64,000 nucleotides of DNA from Cellulomonas sp. KH9. Lineage in GTDB: Bacteria; Actinomycetota; Actinomycetes; Actinomycetales; Cellulomonadaceae. The stretch is from the NCBI RefSeq assembly GCF_900114185.1, contig NZ_FOSE01000002.1, positions 249,909-313,908 of the forward strand, given 5' to 3'. A program made the translations under genes and the position numbers. The notes beneath the pieces are model-generated. The model had not been told where the DNA came from and did not search any database. It worked only from the letters and a program-made list of their open reading frames with translations. Of the stretch, positions 9,452-18,269 are shown one piece after another (the first letter of the stretch is position 1; each line of letters begins with the position of its first letter).

Positions 9452-10609
9452 TCAGCCCGCCGTCACGGCGTGCACGCCCGCCACGGCCGCCGCGAGGAAC
9501 GCGGCCGGGTCGGCGTCCAGGCCCCGACCCATGGTCGACAGCCGCACGGGGCAGGTGCGCAGCGCGTCCAGCAGCGCCGTCCCCGCACCGACCCGCACCG
9601 ACGCGTGACGTCCGGCCGGTGACGTGATCCCCTCGGCCTGCGCCGTGACGCGCGCCCCGAACGCGGCCCACGCCGCGGGGTCGGGGTCCGCGGTGAGGTC
9701 CTGCGGGGTGCCGGGCAGGTCGGGGTCGAACTCCGGGACGACGACGTCGGCCGGGACCAGCGCCACGCGGCCGTAGGCCGTCAGCGAGTGGTGGGACACG
9801 CCCAGGTGGCGGTCACGGGCGTCGGCACCCGACACGCGCAGCGACGCGACGGGCCGGCCCCCCAGGACGCCGGCCGCGTTCAGCGCCTCACCGGCGGCGA
9901 CCCCCGAGAACCCCCAGCGCGTGCCCGTCCCGAGGTTGCCGGGCCCCTGTGCCACGACCACGAGGTCCGCGCCGACCACGTGCCGCGCGGCCAGCAGCCC
10001 CGTGTGGACGGTCACCGCCTCCAGGTCACCGCCGAACGCCTGCCCCACGGTCACGCACGCCTGCAGCCACCCCGCCGACCGCAGGCCGTCGACCGCGCGG
10101 GAGAACCAGGCCGGCAGCGCCCCGCCGTCCGTCATCACGTACGCCACCCGCGGCGCCGGACGCCCGAGGCCGGCAGCCGCGGCGCGGGCACCGGCGACCA
10201 CCGCCGGCAGCGCCGAGTGCAGGTCGGCCACGACCACCGGCAGCCCGGCGAGGTCGTCGGCGTCCCGCAGCACCTCGTGGTGCGGGGACTCCTGGTCGTC
10301 GACGCCCAGGACCATCGCCTGCAGGGGCGTGTACCGCGCCTTGACCAGGTGCCCGGGACCGGGCAGCGGGTCCGGCACCAGGGAGTCGGTGCGCGCGACC
10401 ACCAGGGCGTACCCCCCGGTACCGAGCCCGCGCAGCAGCGCGGTGGCGTTGAGCAGCACCCGCGCGCCCGGCACGACCTCGCCGACGAGGTGGGGGTAGG
10501 ACAGCGCCCGCACGGTGCGGTCCTCGCCTTCGAGCGCCACCGTCGACTCGCACGCACCGTCCCACCGGGCCCGGCACTCCCTCACCACTCCCGCACGCCA
10601 CGCGATCAC
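9452..10609 (-). CDS. DUF3866 family protein of unknown function
   Basis: The 385-residue protein matches the actinobacterial DUF3866 type: it starts MIAWRAGVVRECRARW, has an EDRTVRALSYPHLVGEV block, and a central Rossmann-like stretch with AYVMTDGGALPAWFSRAV and VGQAFGGDLEAVTVH. No catalytic motif can be named. It is divergent from pafB, a position conserved in many actinobacteria beside the Pup-proteasome or pafBC genes, which hints at a link to that system without proof. A TAGCGT hexamer ends 6 bases before the GTG start. Confidence 0.8.
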   Translation of the reverse strand: MIAWRAGVVRECRARWDGACESTVALEGEDRTVRALSYPHLVGEVVPGARVLLNATALLRGLGTGGYALVVARTDSLVPDPLPGPGHLVKARYTPLQAMVLGVDDQESPHHEVLRDADDLAGLPVVVADLHSALPAVVAGARAAAAGLGRPAPRVAYVMTDGGALPAWFSRAVDGLRSAGWLQACVTVGQAFGGDLEAVTVHTGLLAARHVVGADLVVVAQGPGNLGTGTRWGFSGVAAGEALNAAGVLGGRPVASLRVSGADARDRHLGVSHHSLTAYGRVALVPADVVVPEFDPDLPGTPQDLTADPDPAAWAAFGARVTAQAEGITSPAGRHASVRVGAGTALLDALRTCPVRLSTMGRGLDADPAAFLAAAVAGVHAVTAG

Positions 10610-10615
10610 GCGCCC

Positions 10616-10621
10616 ACGCTA
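10616..10621 (-). promoter_or_regulatory. Leaderless-type -10 hexamer of the DUF3866 gene
   Basis: On the minus strand TAGCGT ends 6 bases before the GTG at 10609. It faces the pafB hexamer at 10669-10674, so the divergent promoters share about 50 bases. Confidence 0.55.
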
Positions 10622-10668
10622 CCGGCGCGGCGCGGGCGTCCCGTGCCCCCCGTGCACGTCCGGACGAC

Positions 10669-10674
10669 TACCGT
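10669..10674 (+). promoter_or_regulatory. Leaderless-type -10 hexamer of pafB
   Basis: TACCGT ends 8 bases before ATG 10683; no Shine-Dalgarno sequence is seen. Confidence 0.5.
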
Positions 10675-10682
10675 GGTGCCCG

Positions 10683-11741
10683 ATGCCCCCCGCGATCCCA
10701 CCCGCCGAGCGCCTGCTCAACCTCGTCATCGCCCTGGTGAACACCACCGGCCGCATGACCAAGGAGCAGGTGCGCGCCTCCGTGGCCGGGTACGGCGACG
10801 CCCGCTCCGACGACGCCTTCGAGCGGATGTTCGAGCGGGACAAGGACACGCTGCGCGAGCTCGGCGTCCCGGTGCTCACGGTGACGCACGCCGGGCACGG
10901 CGACGACATCGGGTACCGCATCGACACGGCGCACTGGTCGCTGCCGCCGATCGAGCTGACGGCCGCCGAGCTGGGGGTCCTGGCCCTGGCCGCCCAGGTG
11001 TGGCAGGACCAGTCGCTGCGCGCCGACTCGACGCGCGCGCTGACCAAGCTGCGCGCCGTGGGCACTGCACCCGAGGCGCACGACCTCGTCGCAGGTCTCG
11101 CCCCGCGGGTGCGCGCCGGCGGTGAGGCCTTCGCACCGCTCGTCGACGCCGTGCAGAACCGCCAGGCCGTGCGCTTCACGTACCACGCCGCGACCACCGG
11201 GGAGGTGCGTGAGCGGCGCGTCGAGCCGTGGCGGCTGCTGGCGCGACGCGGCGGCTGGGTGCTGCTCGCCCGTGACCTCGACCGCGACGCCAGCCGCTCG
11301 TTCCGCCTGTCGCGCATCCGCGGGCCCGTGCGGCCGGTGGGGGAGCCCGGCGGCTTCGCACCGCCCACCGCCGAGGAGCTCGCCGAGGCGGCCCGCACGT
11401 GGGGTGCCGCGGGACCGGAGCAGACGGCCCTGCTCGCCGTCACGCCCGGGCGGGCCGGCGCGCTGCGGGCACGGGCCACGCAGGCCCCGTCCGACGTCGC
11501 GCTGCCCACCGGCGCCGCGGACGTCCTCGCCGGGCGCGACCTGCTGGCCGTGCCGTTCCGGGTCGACTGGGAGCTCGCCGAGGAGGTCGTCGGGTACGGC
11601 GACGCCGTGGTCGTGCTGGACCCGCCGCAGGTGCGCGACGCCGTGGTCGGCATGCTGCGCGTCGCCGCGACCCTCGACGCCCGCCCGGCGCACCACGAGG
11701 CGCCGCACCGCACCGACGTCGAGGAGGCCCGCGGTGCCTGA
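10683..11741 (+). CDS. pafB: PafB, WYL-domain transcriptional regulator
   Basis: PafB pairs with PafC to activate the RecA/LexA-independent DNA-damage response of actinobacteria. The 352-residue protein has an N-terminal winged helix (about 5-75, ERLLNLVIALVNTTGRMTK), a WYL domain (about 150-215, with FTYHAATTGEVRERRVEPW and WVLLARD) and a C-terminal WCX-like region. It overlaps pafC by 8 bases. The proteasome genes that usually precede pafBC are not in the window; a DUF3866 gene lies divergently upstream instead. Confidence 0.9.
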   Translation: MPPAIPPAERLLNLVIALVNTTGRMTKEQVRASVAGYGDARSDDAFERMFERDKDTLRELGVPVLTVTHAGHGDDIGYRIDTAHWSLPPIELTAAELGVLALAAQVWQDQSLRADSTRALTKLRAVGTAPEAHDLVAGLAPRVRAGGEAFAPLVDAVQNRQAVRFTYHAATTGEVRERRVEPWRLLARRGGWVLLARDLDRDASRSFRLSRIRGPVRPVGEPGGFAPPTAEELAEAARTWGAAGPEQTALLAVTPGRAGALRARATQAPSDVALPTGAADVLAGRDLLAVPFRVDWELAEEVVGYGDAVVVLDPPQVRDAVVGMLRVAATLDARPAHHEAPHRTDVEEARGA

Positions 11742-12720
11742 GCGCGCGAGCGACCGCCTGGTGCGGATGCTGGGCATGATCGCCTACCTCGAGCGGCACG
11801 AGGACGTCCCGGTCGAGCAGGTCGCCGCCCAGTTCGGCGTCACCCCCGAGCAGGTCATGGCCGACGTCGACACCCTGTGGGTGACCGGGACACCGGGGTA
11901 CCTCCCGGACGACCTCATCGACTTCGACGCGTCCTCCTACGAGCAGGGCGTCGTGCGGCTCACCGAGGGGCGCGGCGTGACGCGCCCCCTGCGCCTCGGC
12001 CCGCGCGAGGGCGTCGCGCTGCTGGCGGCACTGCGCTCCCTCGCCGCCCTGCGACCCGCGATGGACGCCGAGCGCGCGGCCGTGCTCGACTCCGTGCTCG
12101 CCAAGGTGCAGGCGGCCACGGGCGACGCGGCGGCGGGGGTGCCCGTCGACGTCGAGCTGCAGGTCGGCGCCGTCCCGGCGGTCGCCGCCGCGGTCGGCGC
12201 CGCCCTGTCCGGACGTCGGCGCCTGCGGCTGCGGTACGTGGACGCCTCCGACGTCGTCACCGAGCGGGACGTCGACCCCGTGCGCCTGGTGACGCAGGAC
12301 GAGCACTCCTACCTGCTGGCGTGGTCGCTCGCGGCCGACGCCGAGCGGATGTTCCGCGTCGACCGCATCGTCGACGCCGCCGTGCTCGACGAGCCCGCCG
12401 ACGAGCACCCCGTCGCCGCCGACGCCGACGTGTTCCAGCCCGACCCGTCCGGTGAGCTCGTGACCGTCCGCCTGGCCGGCCGCGCACGCTGGGTCGCCGA
12501 GACCGTCCCCGTGGAGCGCACGCGCGAGCTGGCCGACGGGGCGTTCGAGGTCGAGCTGCGCGTGGTGCAGCCGGCCTGGGTGCGGCACCTGCTGCTGCAG
12601 GTGGCGGACGACGTCCTGGACGTGCGGCCGCCGCACGTCGCGCACGACGTGGCCGCGACCGCCCGCGGCGCCCTGGCGGCCTACGCGCCGCTGCTCGAGA
12701 CGACCGCGGGGGAGTGCTGA
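11734..12720 (+). CDS. pafC: PafC, WYL-domain transcriptional regulator
   Basis: PafC is the partner of PafB; WYL domains are thought to sense nucleic-acid damage products. The 328-residue protein has an N-terminal HTH (SDRLVRMLGMIAYLERHEDV, about 4-60), a middle WYL domain (RLRLRYVDASDVVTERDVDP to AERMFRVDRI) and a WCX tail ending near DVAATARGALAAYAP. Its GTG start lies inside the last codons of pafB, so the two are produced together. The next gene starts one base after the stop codon. Confidence 0.9.
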   Translation: MPERASDRLVRMLGMIAYLERHEDVPVEQVAAQFGVTPEQVMADVDTLWVTGTPGYLPDDLIDFDASSYEQGVVRLTEGRGVTRPLRLGPREGVALLAALRSLAALRPAMDAERAAVLDSVLAKVQAATGDAAAGVPVDVELQVGAVPAVAAAVGAALSGRRRLRLRYVDASDVVTERDVDPVRLVTQDEHSYLLAWSLAADAERMFRVDRIVDAAVLDEPADEHPVAADADVFQPDPSGELVTVRLAGRARWVAETVPVERTRELADGAFEVELRVVQPAWVRHLLLQVADDVLDVRPPHVAHDVAATARGALAAYAPLLETTAGEC

Positions 12721-12721
12721 C

Positions 12722-13054
12722 GTGCTGTGGTTCACGGTGTGGACGGTCCTGGTCCTGGCGACCCTGGCCGGCGCCTTCCTGATCGGCCGGCGGCTGTGGC
12801 ACGCCGTCGTCGCCCTGGGGCACGAGCTCGCGCGGGCGGGGGAGGTCGCCGACCGGCTGACCGCCCGCACGGCAGAGCTCGAGGAGCAGGCACGCGCGGC
12901 CGGCGCGGAGATCCGACCCGCGCTGGGACGCGAGCCGCAGGAGCTGCGCGACCGCGTCGAGCTGCTGCGGGCCGTCCGCCGGGAGCACCGGGCCCTGCGC
13001 CGGGAGCGGCACCGCGCCACGGTCGCCGACGCGTCGACCCGCTGGTTCGGGTGA
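12722..13054 (+). CDS. Small single-pass membrane protein, unknown function
   Basis: The 110-residue protein has one N-terminal transmembrane helix (about 2-22), a positive GRRLW junction, a heptad-like helical segment (about 35-65, LTARTAELEEQARAAG) and an Arg-rich C-terminus ending RWFG. It starts one base after pafC and 97 bases before tatA. No family was recognised. Its place between the PafBC regulators and the Tat translocase suggests co-expression with pafBC. A role in membrane tethering or DNA-damage signalling would be speculation. Confidence 0.7.
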   Translation: MLWFTVWTVLVLATLAGAFLIGRRLWHAVVALGHELARAGEVADRLTARTAELEEQARAAGAEIRPALGREPQELRDRVELLRAVRREHRALRRERHRATVADASTRWFG

Positions 13055-13110
13055 GCGCACCACTCCCGGAACCGCCTGCCGAAGCGCTTCGACTCCCGAG
13101 GTCCACCCCG

Positions 13111-13116
13111 TAGACT
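13111..13116 (+). promoter_or_regulatory. -10 element upstream of tatA
   Basis: TAGACT lies 34 bases before ATG 13151, with TTCGAC 16 bases upstream as a possible -35. Unlike many promoters in the window it would give a leader that includes the AGAGGGG ribosome binding site. Confidence 0.45.
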
Positions 13117-13150
13117 CGCCCGGAGGACAACGGACCACAGAGGGGTCGTC

Positions 13151-13462
13151 ATGCTCAGGAACGTCAGCGCCGTGCACGTGATCATGGTCCTGGTGGTGGT
13201 CCTGCTGCTCTTCGGGGCGAACCGGCTGCCGGGACTGGCCAAGAGCATCGGGCAGTCCATGAAGATCTTCAAGAACGAGGTCAAGGACCTCGCGGACGAC
13301 GGACGCCGCACCCCCGGCGCCCCGACGCCCGACCCCGTGGTCGACGCCGACCCGGTGACCGGCACCACCGCCGGCACGGGCACGGCCGCCGGTACCGCCC
13401 CGGCCGCCGGTGACGTGCCGCCACCGCCGCCCGCGGCGCCCGCCGCACCGCCGCGCGCCTGA
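13151..13462 (+). CDS. tatA: Sec-independent protein translocase subunit TatA
   Basis: TatA forms the pore-like component that moves folded proteins across the membrane. The 103-residue protein has a short N-terminal transmembrane helix (VHVIMVLVVVLLLFG), the hinge ANRLPGLAKSIGQSMKIFKNE amphipathic helix (residues about 23-43) and a long Pro/Ala/Thr-rich acidic tail of low complexity. The family's usual phenylalanine-glycine hinge reads LFGANRLP here. ATG 13151 has AGAGGGG upstream. tatC follows after 7 bases. Confidence 0.93.
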   Translation: MLRNVSAVHVIMVLVVVLLLFGANRLPGLAKSIGQSMKIFKNEVKDLADDGRRTPGAPTPDPVVDADPVTGTTAGTGTAAGTAPAAGDVPPPPPAAPAAPPRA

Positions 13463-13469
13463 GCGGCCG

Positions 13470-14363
13470 GTGAGCCGCAAGCCCCGACGCGCGGCGGACC
13501 CGGGGGCCCGCATGCCGCTGCGCGAGCACCTGCGCGAGCTGCGTCGCAGGATCGTGCTCATCGCGCTCGGTCTGGTCGTCGGCGCGGTCGGCGGCTGGTT
13601 CCTCTACGAGCCGGTCTTCCACCTGCTCCAGCAGCCGATCCTCGACGTCGCCGACGCCCGCGGCGACCGGGTGTCGCTGAACTTCCAGGGTGTGGCGACG
13701 GCGTTCGACGTCCAGGTGAAGGTCTCCCTGTTCCTCGGCGTGCTGTTCACCGCGCCCTGGTGGATGTACCAGCTGTGGGCCTTCATCACGCCCGGGCTGA
13801 CGTCCAAGGAGCGCCGCTACGCCGTGGGGTTCATCGCCGTCGGCGTGCCGCTCTTCTTCGCCGGCGCCGGGCTCGCCTGGTGGGCGCTGCCCAACGCCGT
13901 GCGCCTGCTCACCGCCTTCGCCCCCGCGGAGACGACCAACTGGGTCGACGCCCAGCTCTACCTGTCGTTCGTCATGCGGATCGTCCTGGCCTTCGGCCTG
14001 GGGTTCCTGCTCCCGGTCGTCATGGTCGCCCTGACCTTCGCCGGGCTCGTCCGCGCACGCACGTGGGCGGCCGGGTGGCGGTGGGCGATCGTCCTCGCGT
14101 TCGTCTTCGCGGCGATCGCGACCCCCACGCCCGACGCCGTGTCGATGCTCGTCGTCGCCGTGCCGATCTGCCTGCTCTTCCTCGGGGCGCTCGGGGTGTG
14201 CCTGCTGCACGACCGCCGGCTGGACCGCGCGCTCGTCGCGCAGGGGATGCCGCGCCTGGACGGCACCATGCCCGACGACGACGAGGCGCCCGGTGGCGGC
14301 ACCCCCCGGGACGGCGCCGGGCCCGCCGGCACGCGCACCGACGCCGCGCCCGGCACGGCATGA
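13470..14363 (+). CDS. tatC: Sec-independent protein translocase subunit TatC
   Basis: TatC recognises twin-arginine signal peptides and recruits TatA. The 297-residue protein has the signature MPLREHLRELRRR near the N-terminus followed by six membrane spans. It carries the conserved FVMRIVLAFGLGFLLPVV and FAAIATPTPDAVSML segments and a hydrophilic tail rich in Gly, Asp and Pro. GTG 13470 is preferred because it lies 7 bases after tatA; ATG 13512, which begins the conserved MPLREHL, is an alternative. The stop overlaps the following kinase gene (ATGA). Confidence 0.94.
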   Translation: MSRKPRRAADPGARMPLREHLRELRRRIVLIALGLVVGAVGGWFLYEPVFHLLQQPILDVADARGDRVSLNFQGVATAFDVQVKVSLFLGVLFTAPWWMYQLWAFITPGLTSKERRYAVGFIAVGVPLFFAGAGLAWWALPNAVRLLTAFAPAETTNWVDAQLYLSFVMRIVLAFGLGFLLPVVMVALTFAGLVRARTWAAGWRWAIVLAFVFAAIATPTPDAVSMLVVAVPICLLFLGALGVCLLHDRRLDRALVAQGMPRLDGTMPDDDEAPGGGTPRDGAGPAGTRTDAAPGTA

Positions 14364-15274
14364 GCACCGTCGGGCTCGTCGTCAACCCCGTCGCCGGCAC
14401 CGGGCAGGGCACCCGCGTCGGACGGCGCGCCCACCGGCTGCTGGAGCGTGCCGGGCACGTGGTCCACGACCTGTCCGCGCCGACGCTCGCCCAGGCCACG
14501 TCCCGGGCACGGCAGGCGGCCACGGCCGGGCTCGACGCGCTCGTCGTCGTCGGCGGGGACGGGATGGTGCACCTCGGCGTCGACGTCGTCGCCGGCACCG
14601 ACGTGCCCCTCGGCGTCGTCGCGGTCGGGACCGGCAACGACGTGGCACGCGCCCTCGGGCTGCCGCGCGCCGACGTCGACAAGGCGGTCGCCGTCATCGA
14701 CCGGGCGCTGCGCGCCGCACCGCAGCGGGTCGACGCGCTGCGCGCTGGACCGCCCGACGGGTCCGCGAGCACGTGGTGCGCCGGCGTCCTGTCCTGCGGG
14801 CTGGACGCAGCCGTCAACGCGCGCGCCAACGCCCTGAACTGGCCCCGGGGCCACGCACGCTACCTGCGAGCGCTGCCCCCGGAGCTGGCTGCCTTCCGGC
14901 CGTACGGGTACCGCGTGCAGGTCGACGACACCGTCTGGGAGTCGGCCGGCACGCTCGTGGCCGTGGCCAACACGCCCTGGTTCGGCGGCGGCCTGCCCAT
15001 CGCGCCCGATGCCGTCCCGGACGACGGCCTGCTCGACGTCGTGCTCGCCGGCCCGCTGACCCGCACGCAGGCGCTCGGGGTGTTCCCGCGGATCTACCGC
15101 GGCAGGCACGTCGACGACCCGCGGGTGCAGGTGCTGCGTGGGCGGCGCGTGCTGGTCGAGGCGGCACCCGCACTGGGCCCGCCGCCGCCGGTCGCGTTCG
15201 CGGACGGGGAGCGTGTGGGCGCCCTGCCGCTGGTCGTCGAGGTGGTCCCCGGCGCGCTCGGCGTGCTCCGGTAG
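14360..15274 (+). CDS. Diacylglycerol/lipid kinase family protein
   Basis: The protein belongs to the DagK/YegS lipid kinase family, which phosphorylates diacylglycerol or related lipids at the inner face of the membrane. The 304-residue sequence starts GLVVNPVAGTGQG and has the ATP-binding GGDGMVH motif and the VGTGNDVARALGLP segment that follows it. The common family motif is GGDGT; Met replaces Thr here. The C-terminal beta domain includes TPWFGGGLPIAPDAVPDDGLLDV. It overlaps tatC by four bases and precedes helY, an order also found in relatives. Confidence 0.9.
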   Translation: MSTVGLVVNPVAGTGQGTRVGRRAHRLLERAGHVVHDLSAPTLAQATSRARQAATAGLDALVVVGGDGMVHLGVDVVAGTDVPLGVVAVGTGNDVARALGLPRADVDKAVAVIDRALRAAPQRVDALRAGPPDGSASTWCAGVLSCGLDAAVNARANALNWPRGHARYLRALPPELAAFRPYGYRVQVDDTVWESAGTLVAVANTPWFGGGLPIAPDAVPDDGLLDVVLAGPLTRTQALGVFPRIYRGRHVDDPRVQVLRGRRVLVEAAPALGPPPPVAFADGERVGALPLVVEVVPGALGVLR

Positions 15275-15293
15275 CGCACCGCCGCGGCGTGCC

Positions 15294-15299
15294 TAGGGT
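15294..15299 (+). promoter_or_regulatory. Leaderless-type -10 hexamer of helY
   Basis: TAGGGT ends 6 bases before GTG 15306; no ribosome binding site is visible. Confidence 0.6.
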
Positions 15300-15305
15300 G
15301 GGCCC

Positions 15306-18197
15306 GTGCCCCCACGTCGTCGACCGTCCCGTGCCGCGTCCGCCGAGCCCCGCCGGGCCGGTGGCTCGAACGCCGCGCCGCCCTCGCGACAGGCGGACCA
15401 GGAGCCGTCGCCCGCGGAGCGGTACGCGGCCGCACGCCGCCGGGCCGCGGCGGAGCGTGGTGAGCTCGGGACGTTCCGGGAGCGCCTGGACTTCCCGCTG
15501 GACGACTTCCAGGTCGAGGCGTGCGCTGCGCTGGAACGCGGCAGCGGTGTGCTCGTCGCAGCACCGACCGGGGCGGGCAAGACGGTGGTCGGGGAGTTCG
15601 CCGTGCACCTGGCGCTCGCCTCGGGGCGCAAGGCGTTCTACACCACGCCCATCAAGGCGCTGTCGAACCAGAAGTACGCCGACCTCGCCCGGGTCCACGG
15701 CGCGGACCGTGTCGGCCTGCTCACGGGTGACACGACGGTGAACGGTGACGCCGACGTCGTGGTGATGACGACCGAGGTGCTGCGCAACATGCTGTACGCG
15801 GGGTCGCCGGCGCTGGCGGGGCTCGGCTACGTCGTCATGGACGAGGTGCACTACCTGGCGGACCGGTTCCGCGGTCCGGTGTGGGAGGAGGTGATCATCC
15901 ACCTGCCCGACGACGTGCAGCTCGTGTCCCTGTCGGCGACCGTGTCCAACGCGGAGGAGTTCGGCGACTGGCTCGCCACGGTGCGCGGTGACACCACCGT
16001 GGTGGTCAGCGAGCACCGCCCCGTGCCGCTGGGGCAGCACGTGCTGGTGGGTGACCGGCTGCTCGACCTGTACGCCGGGCACGTCGACCCGACGGCCCCC
16101 GGCGTCGACCCGCCCATCAACCCGGACCTGACGCACCTGCTGCGGCGCCAGCCGCCCGGTGCGCGTGACCAGCGCGGCCCGCGTGACCGCGGGCACCGGG
16201 GACGCGGCGGCCACCGGCCCGGACCGGGGCTGCGCCCGCCGCCACGGTTCGTGGTCGTCGACGAGCTGGCCGAGGCGGGGCTCCTGCCCGCGATCGTCTT
16301 CATCTTCTCCCGGGTCGGCTGCGAGGCGGCCGTGCAGCAGTGCCTGTCCGCGGGGGTGCGCCTGACCGACCCGCGGGAGGAGGCCGGGATCCGCCGCGTC
16401 GTGGAGGAGCGGTGCGCCGCGATCCCGCCCGAGGACCTGGGGGTGCTCGGGTACGACGCGTTCGTCGAGGCGCTCGCGCGCGGGGTCGCCGCGCACCACG
16501 CCGGCATGCTCCCGCTGTTCAAGGAGACCGTGGAGGACCTGTTCTCGCGCGGGTGGGTCAAGGTCGTGTTCGCCACCGAGACCCTCGCCCTGGGCATCAA
16601 CATGCCGGCACGTTCCGTCGTGCTCGAGAAGCTGGTGAAGTGGGACGGCAGCGCGCACGTCGACGTGACGCCGGGGGAGTACACCCAGCTGACGGGTCGC
16701 GCCGGGCGCCGGGGCATCGACACCGAGGGGCACGCGGTCGTCGTCGCGCACCCCGGGCTGGACCCCGTCCAGCTCGCCGGGCTGGCGTCGCGCCGGCTCT
16801 ACCCGCTGCGCTCGTCGTTCCGCCCGACGTACAACATGGCCGTGAACCTCGTGGCGCAGGTCGGCCGGGAGCGGGCCCGCGACGTGCTGGAGACGTCGTT
16901 CGCCCAGTTCCAGGCGGACCGTGGCGTCGTGGGCCTGGCCCGTCAGGCCCAGACGCACGCCGAGGCCCTCGAGGGGTACGCCGAGGCCATGCAGTGCCAC
17001 CTCGGGGACTTCGCGGAGTACATGGGCCTGCGCCGGGCCCTCACCGACCGCGAGCGCGGCATGGCCAAGGCGGCGGCCGCCGCCCGGCGGGCGGACGTCA
17101 CGCGCACGCTCGAGGGGCTGCACGTGGGCGACGTGGTCGAGATCCCCGTCGGTCGGCGCGCGGAGCACGCGGTCGTCGTGGACCCCGGGGGTGGCGGCGG
17201 GTTCGACGGCCCGCGCCCGACCGTGCTGACCACGGACCGCCGCGTGCGCCGGCTCACGGTGGCCGACGTCGGGACGGGTCTGCGGACGGTGGGACGCCTG
17301 CGGGTGCCGGGACGGTTCGAGGTGCGGGTGCCGGCTGCGCGGCGTGACCTGGCGGCGCGCCTGCGTGCCCGCCTGGACGAGCTCGACGTGGTGCCCTCGC
17401 CCGCCCGCTCCGGGGGGCGACGTGCGGAGCTCCGGTCGGCGGCCACGGAGGACGCCGAGCTGGAGTCGCTGCGGCGCCGGATGCGAGCGCACCCCTGCCA
17501 CCGGTGCCCCGACCGCGAGGACCACGCGCGCTGGGCGGAGCGGTGGGAGCGGCTGCGTGACGAGCACGCCGCCCTGGTGCGCCGCATCTCGGGACGAACG
17601 GGCTCGATCGCGGCCGTGTTCGACCGCATCTGCGACGTGCTGGGCACCATGGGGTACCTCGCCACGGACGACACCGGGGCGTTGCGGGTGACCGACGACG
17701 GCCGCTGGCTGCGCCGCCTGTACGCGGAGAACGACCTCGTGCTCGCGGAGTGCCTGCGTCGTGGCGTGTGGGACGAGCTGGACCCTCCCGGCCTGGCGGC
17801 GGCGGTCTCGACGATCGTCTACCGGTCGCGCCGTGAGGAGGACACGGAGCCCCGCGTGCCGGGCGGGACGGACAGCCGGCTGGGCCGTGCGCTCGACGCC
17901 GCCGTGCGGGCGTGGTCGGAGCTGGAGGACCTGGAGCACGGGGCGCGCCTCGACACGATCCAGCCGCTGGACCTGGGGCTCGTCGAGCCGATCCACCGGT
18001 GGGCGGCCGGGCGCAGCCTGGACACCGTGCTGCGGGGGTCCGACCTGGCGGCCGGGGACTTCGTGCGCTGGTGCAAGCAGGTCGTCGACGTGCTCGACCA
18101 GGTCGCCGGCGCCGCGCCGACGGAGCGGTTGCGCACGACGGCCGGGCGGGCGGTCTCCGCGGTGCGGCGCGGCGTGGTCGCGTACTCGGCGGTCTGA
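15306..18197 (+). CDS. helY: HelY, Ski2-like DEAD/DEAH-box helicase
   Basis: HelY is an ATP-dependent 3'-5' nucleic acid helicase of the Ski2/Mtr4 class. The 963-residue protein has Walker A APTGAGKT (about residue 90), DEVH in VMDEVHYL, motif III SLSATVSN, the LGINMPARSVV segment and motif VI QLTGRAGRRG. A C-terminal DSHCT-type helical domain follows (about 790-960). Between the two RecA-like domains there is a low-complexity insertion (about 280-312) rich in Arg, Gly and His. The gene order pafB-pafC-tatA-tatC-helY is shared with mycobacteria. Confidence 0.93.
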   Translation: MPPRRRPSRAASAEPRRAGGSNAAPPSRQADQEPSPAERYAAARRRAAAERGELGTFRERLDFPLDDFQVEACAALERGSGVLVAAPTGAGKTVVGEFAVHLALASGRKAFYTTPIKALSNQKYADLARVHGADRVGLLTGDTTVNGDADVVVMTTEVLRNMLYAGSPALAGLGYVVMDEVHYLADRFRGPVWEEVIIHLPDDVQLVSLSATVSNAEEFGDWLATVRGDTTVVVSEHRPVPLGQHVLVGDRLLDLYAGHVDPTAPGVDPPINPDLTHLLRRQPPGARDQRGPRDRGHRGRGGHRPGPGLRPPPRFVVVDELAEAGLLPAIVFIFSRVGCEAAVQQCLSAGVRLTDPREEAGIRRVVEERCAAIPPEDLGVLGYDAFVEALARGVAAHHAGMLPLFKETVEDLFSRGWVKVVFATETLALGINMPARSVVLEKLVKWDGSAHVDVTPGEYTQLTGRAGRRGIDTEGHAVVVAHPGLDPVQLAGLASRRLYPLRSSFRPTYNMAVNLVAQVGRERARDVLETSFAQFQADRGVVGLARQAQTHAEALEGYAEAMQCHLGDFAEYMGLRRALTDRERGMAKAAAAARRADVTRTLEGLHVGDVVEIPVGRRAEHAVVVDPGGGGGFDGPRPTVLTTDRRVRRLTVADVGTGLRTVGRLRVPGRFEVRVPAARRDLAARLRARLDELDVVPSPARSGGRRAELRSAATEDAELESLRRRMRAHPCHRCPDREDHARWAERWERLRDEHAALVRRISGRTGSIAAVFDRICDVLGTMGYLATDDTGALRVTDDGRWLRRLYAENDLVLAECLRRGVWDELDPPGLAAAVSTIVYRSRREEDTEPRVPGGTDSRLGRALDAAVRAWSELEDLEHGARLDTIQPLDLGLVEPIHRWAAGRSLDTVLRGSDLAAGDFVRWCKQVVDVLDQVAGAAPTERLRTTAGRAVSAVRRGVVAYSAV

Positions 18198-18255
18198 GGC
18201 CCTGACCCGGCGATCTACCGCCGGTGTGCGGACCGCAACGGGCGCGGCGGGGCCC

Positions 18256-18261
18256 TATCGT
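18256..18261 (+). promoter_or_regulatory. Leaderless-type -10 hexamer of the amidohydrolase gene
   Basis: TATCGT ends 8 bases before GTG 18270. The nearby ATG at 18268 is followed at once by a stop codon, so GTG is the start. Confidence 0.5.
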
Positions 18262-18269
18262 GTGCTGAT

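Noticed and set aside
14814-17996. 1060-codon minus-strand ORF opposite the lipid kinase and helY genes
   Set aside because: Shadow frame: the plus-strand genes carry clear family motifs and the minus product has none.
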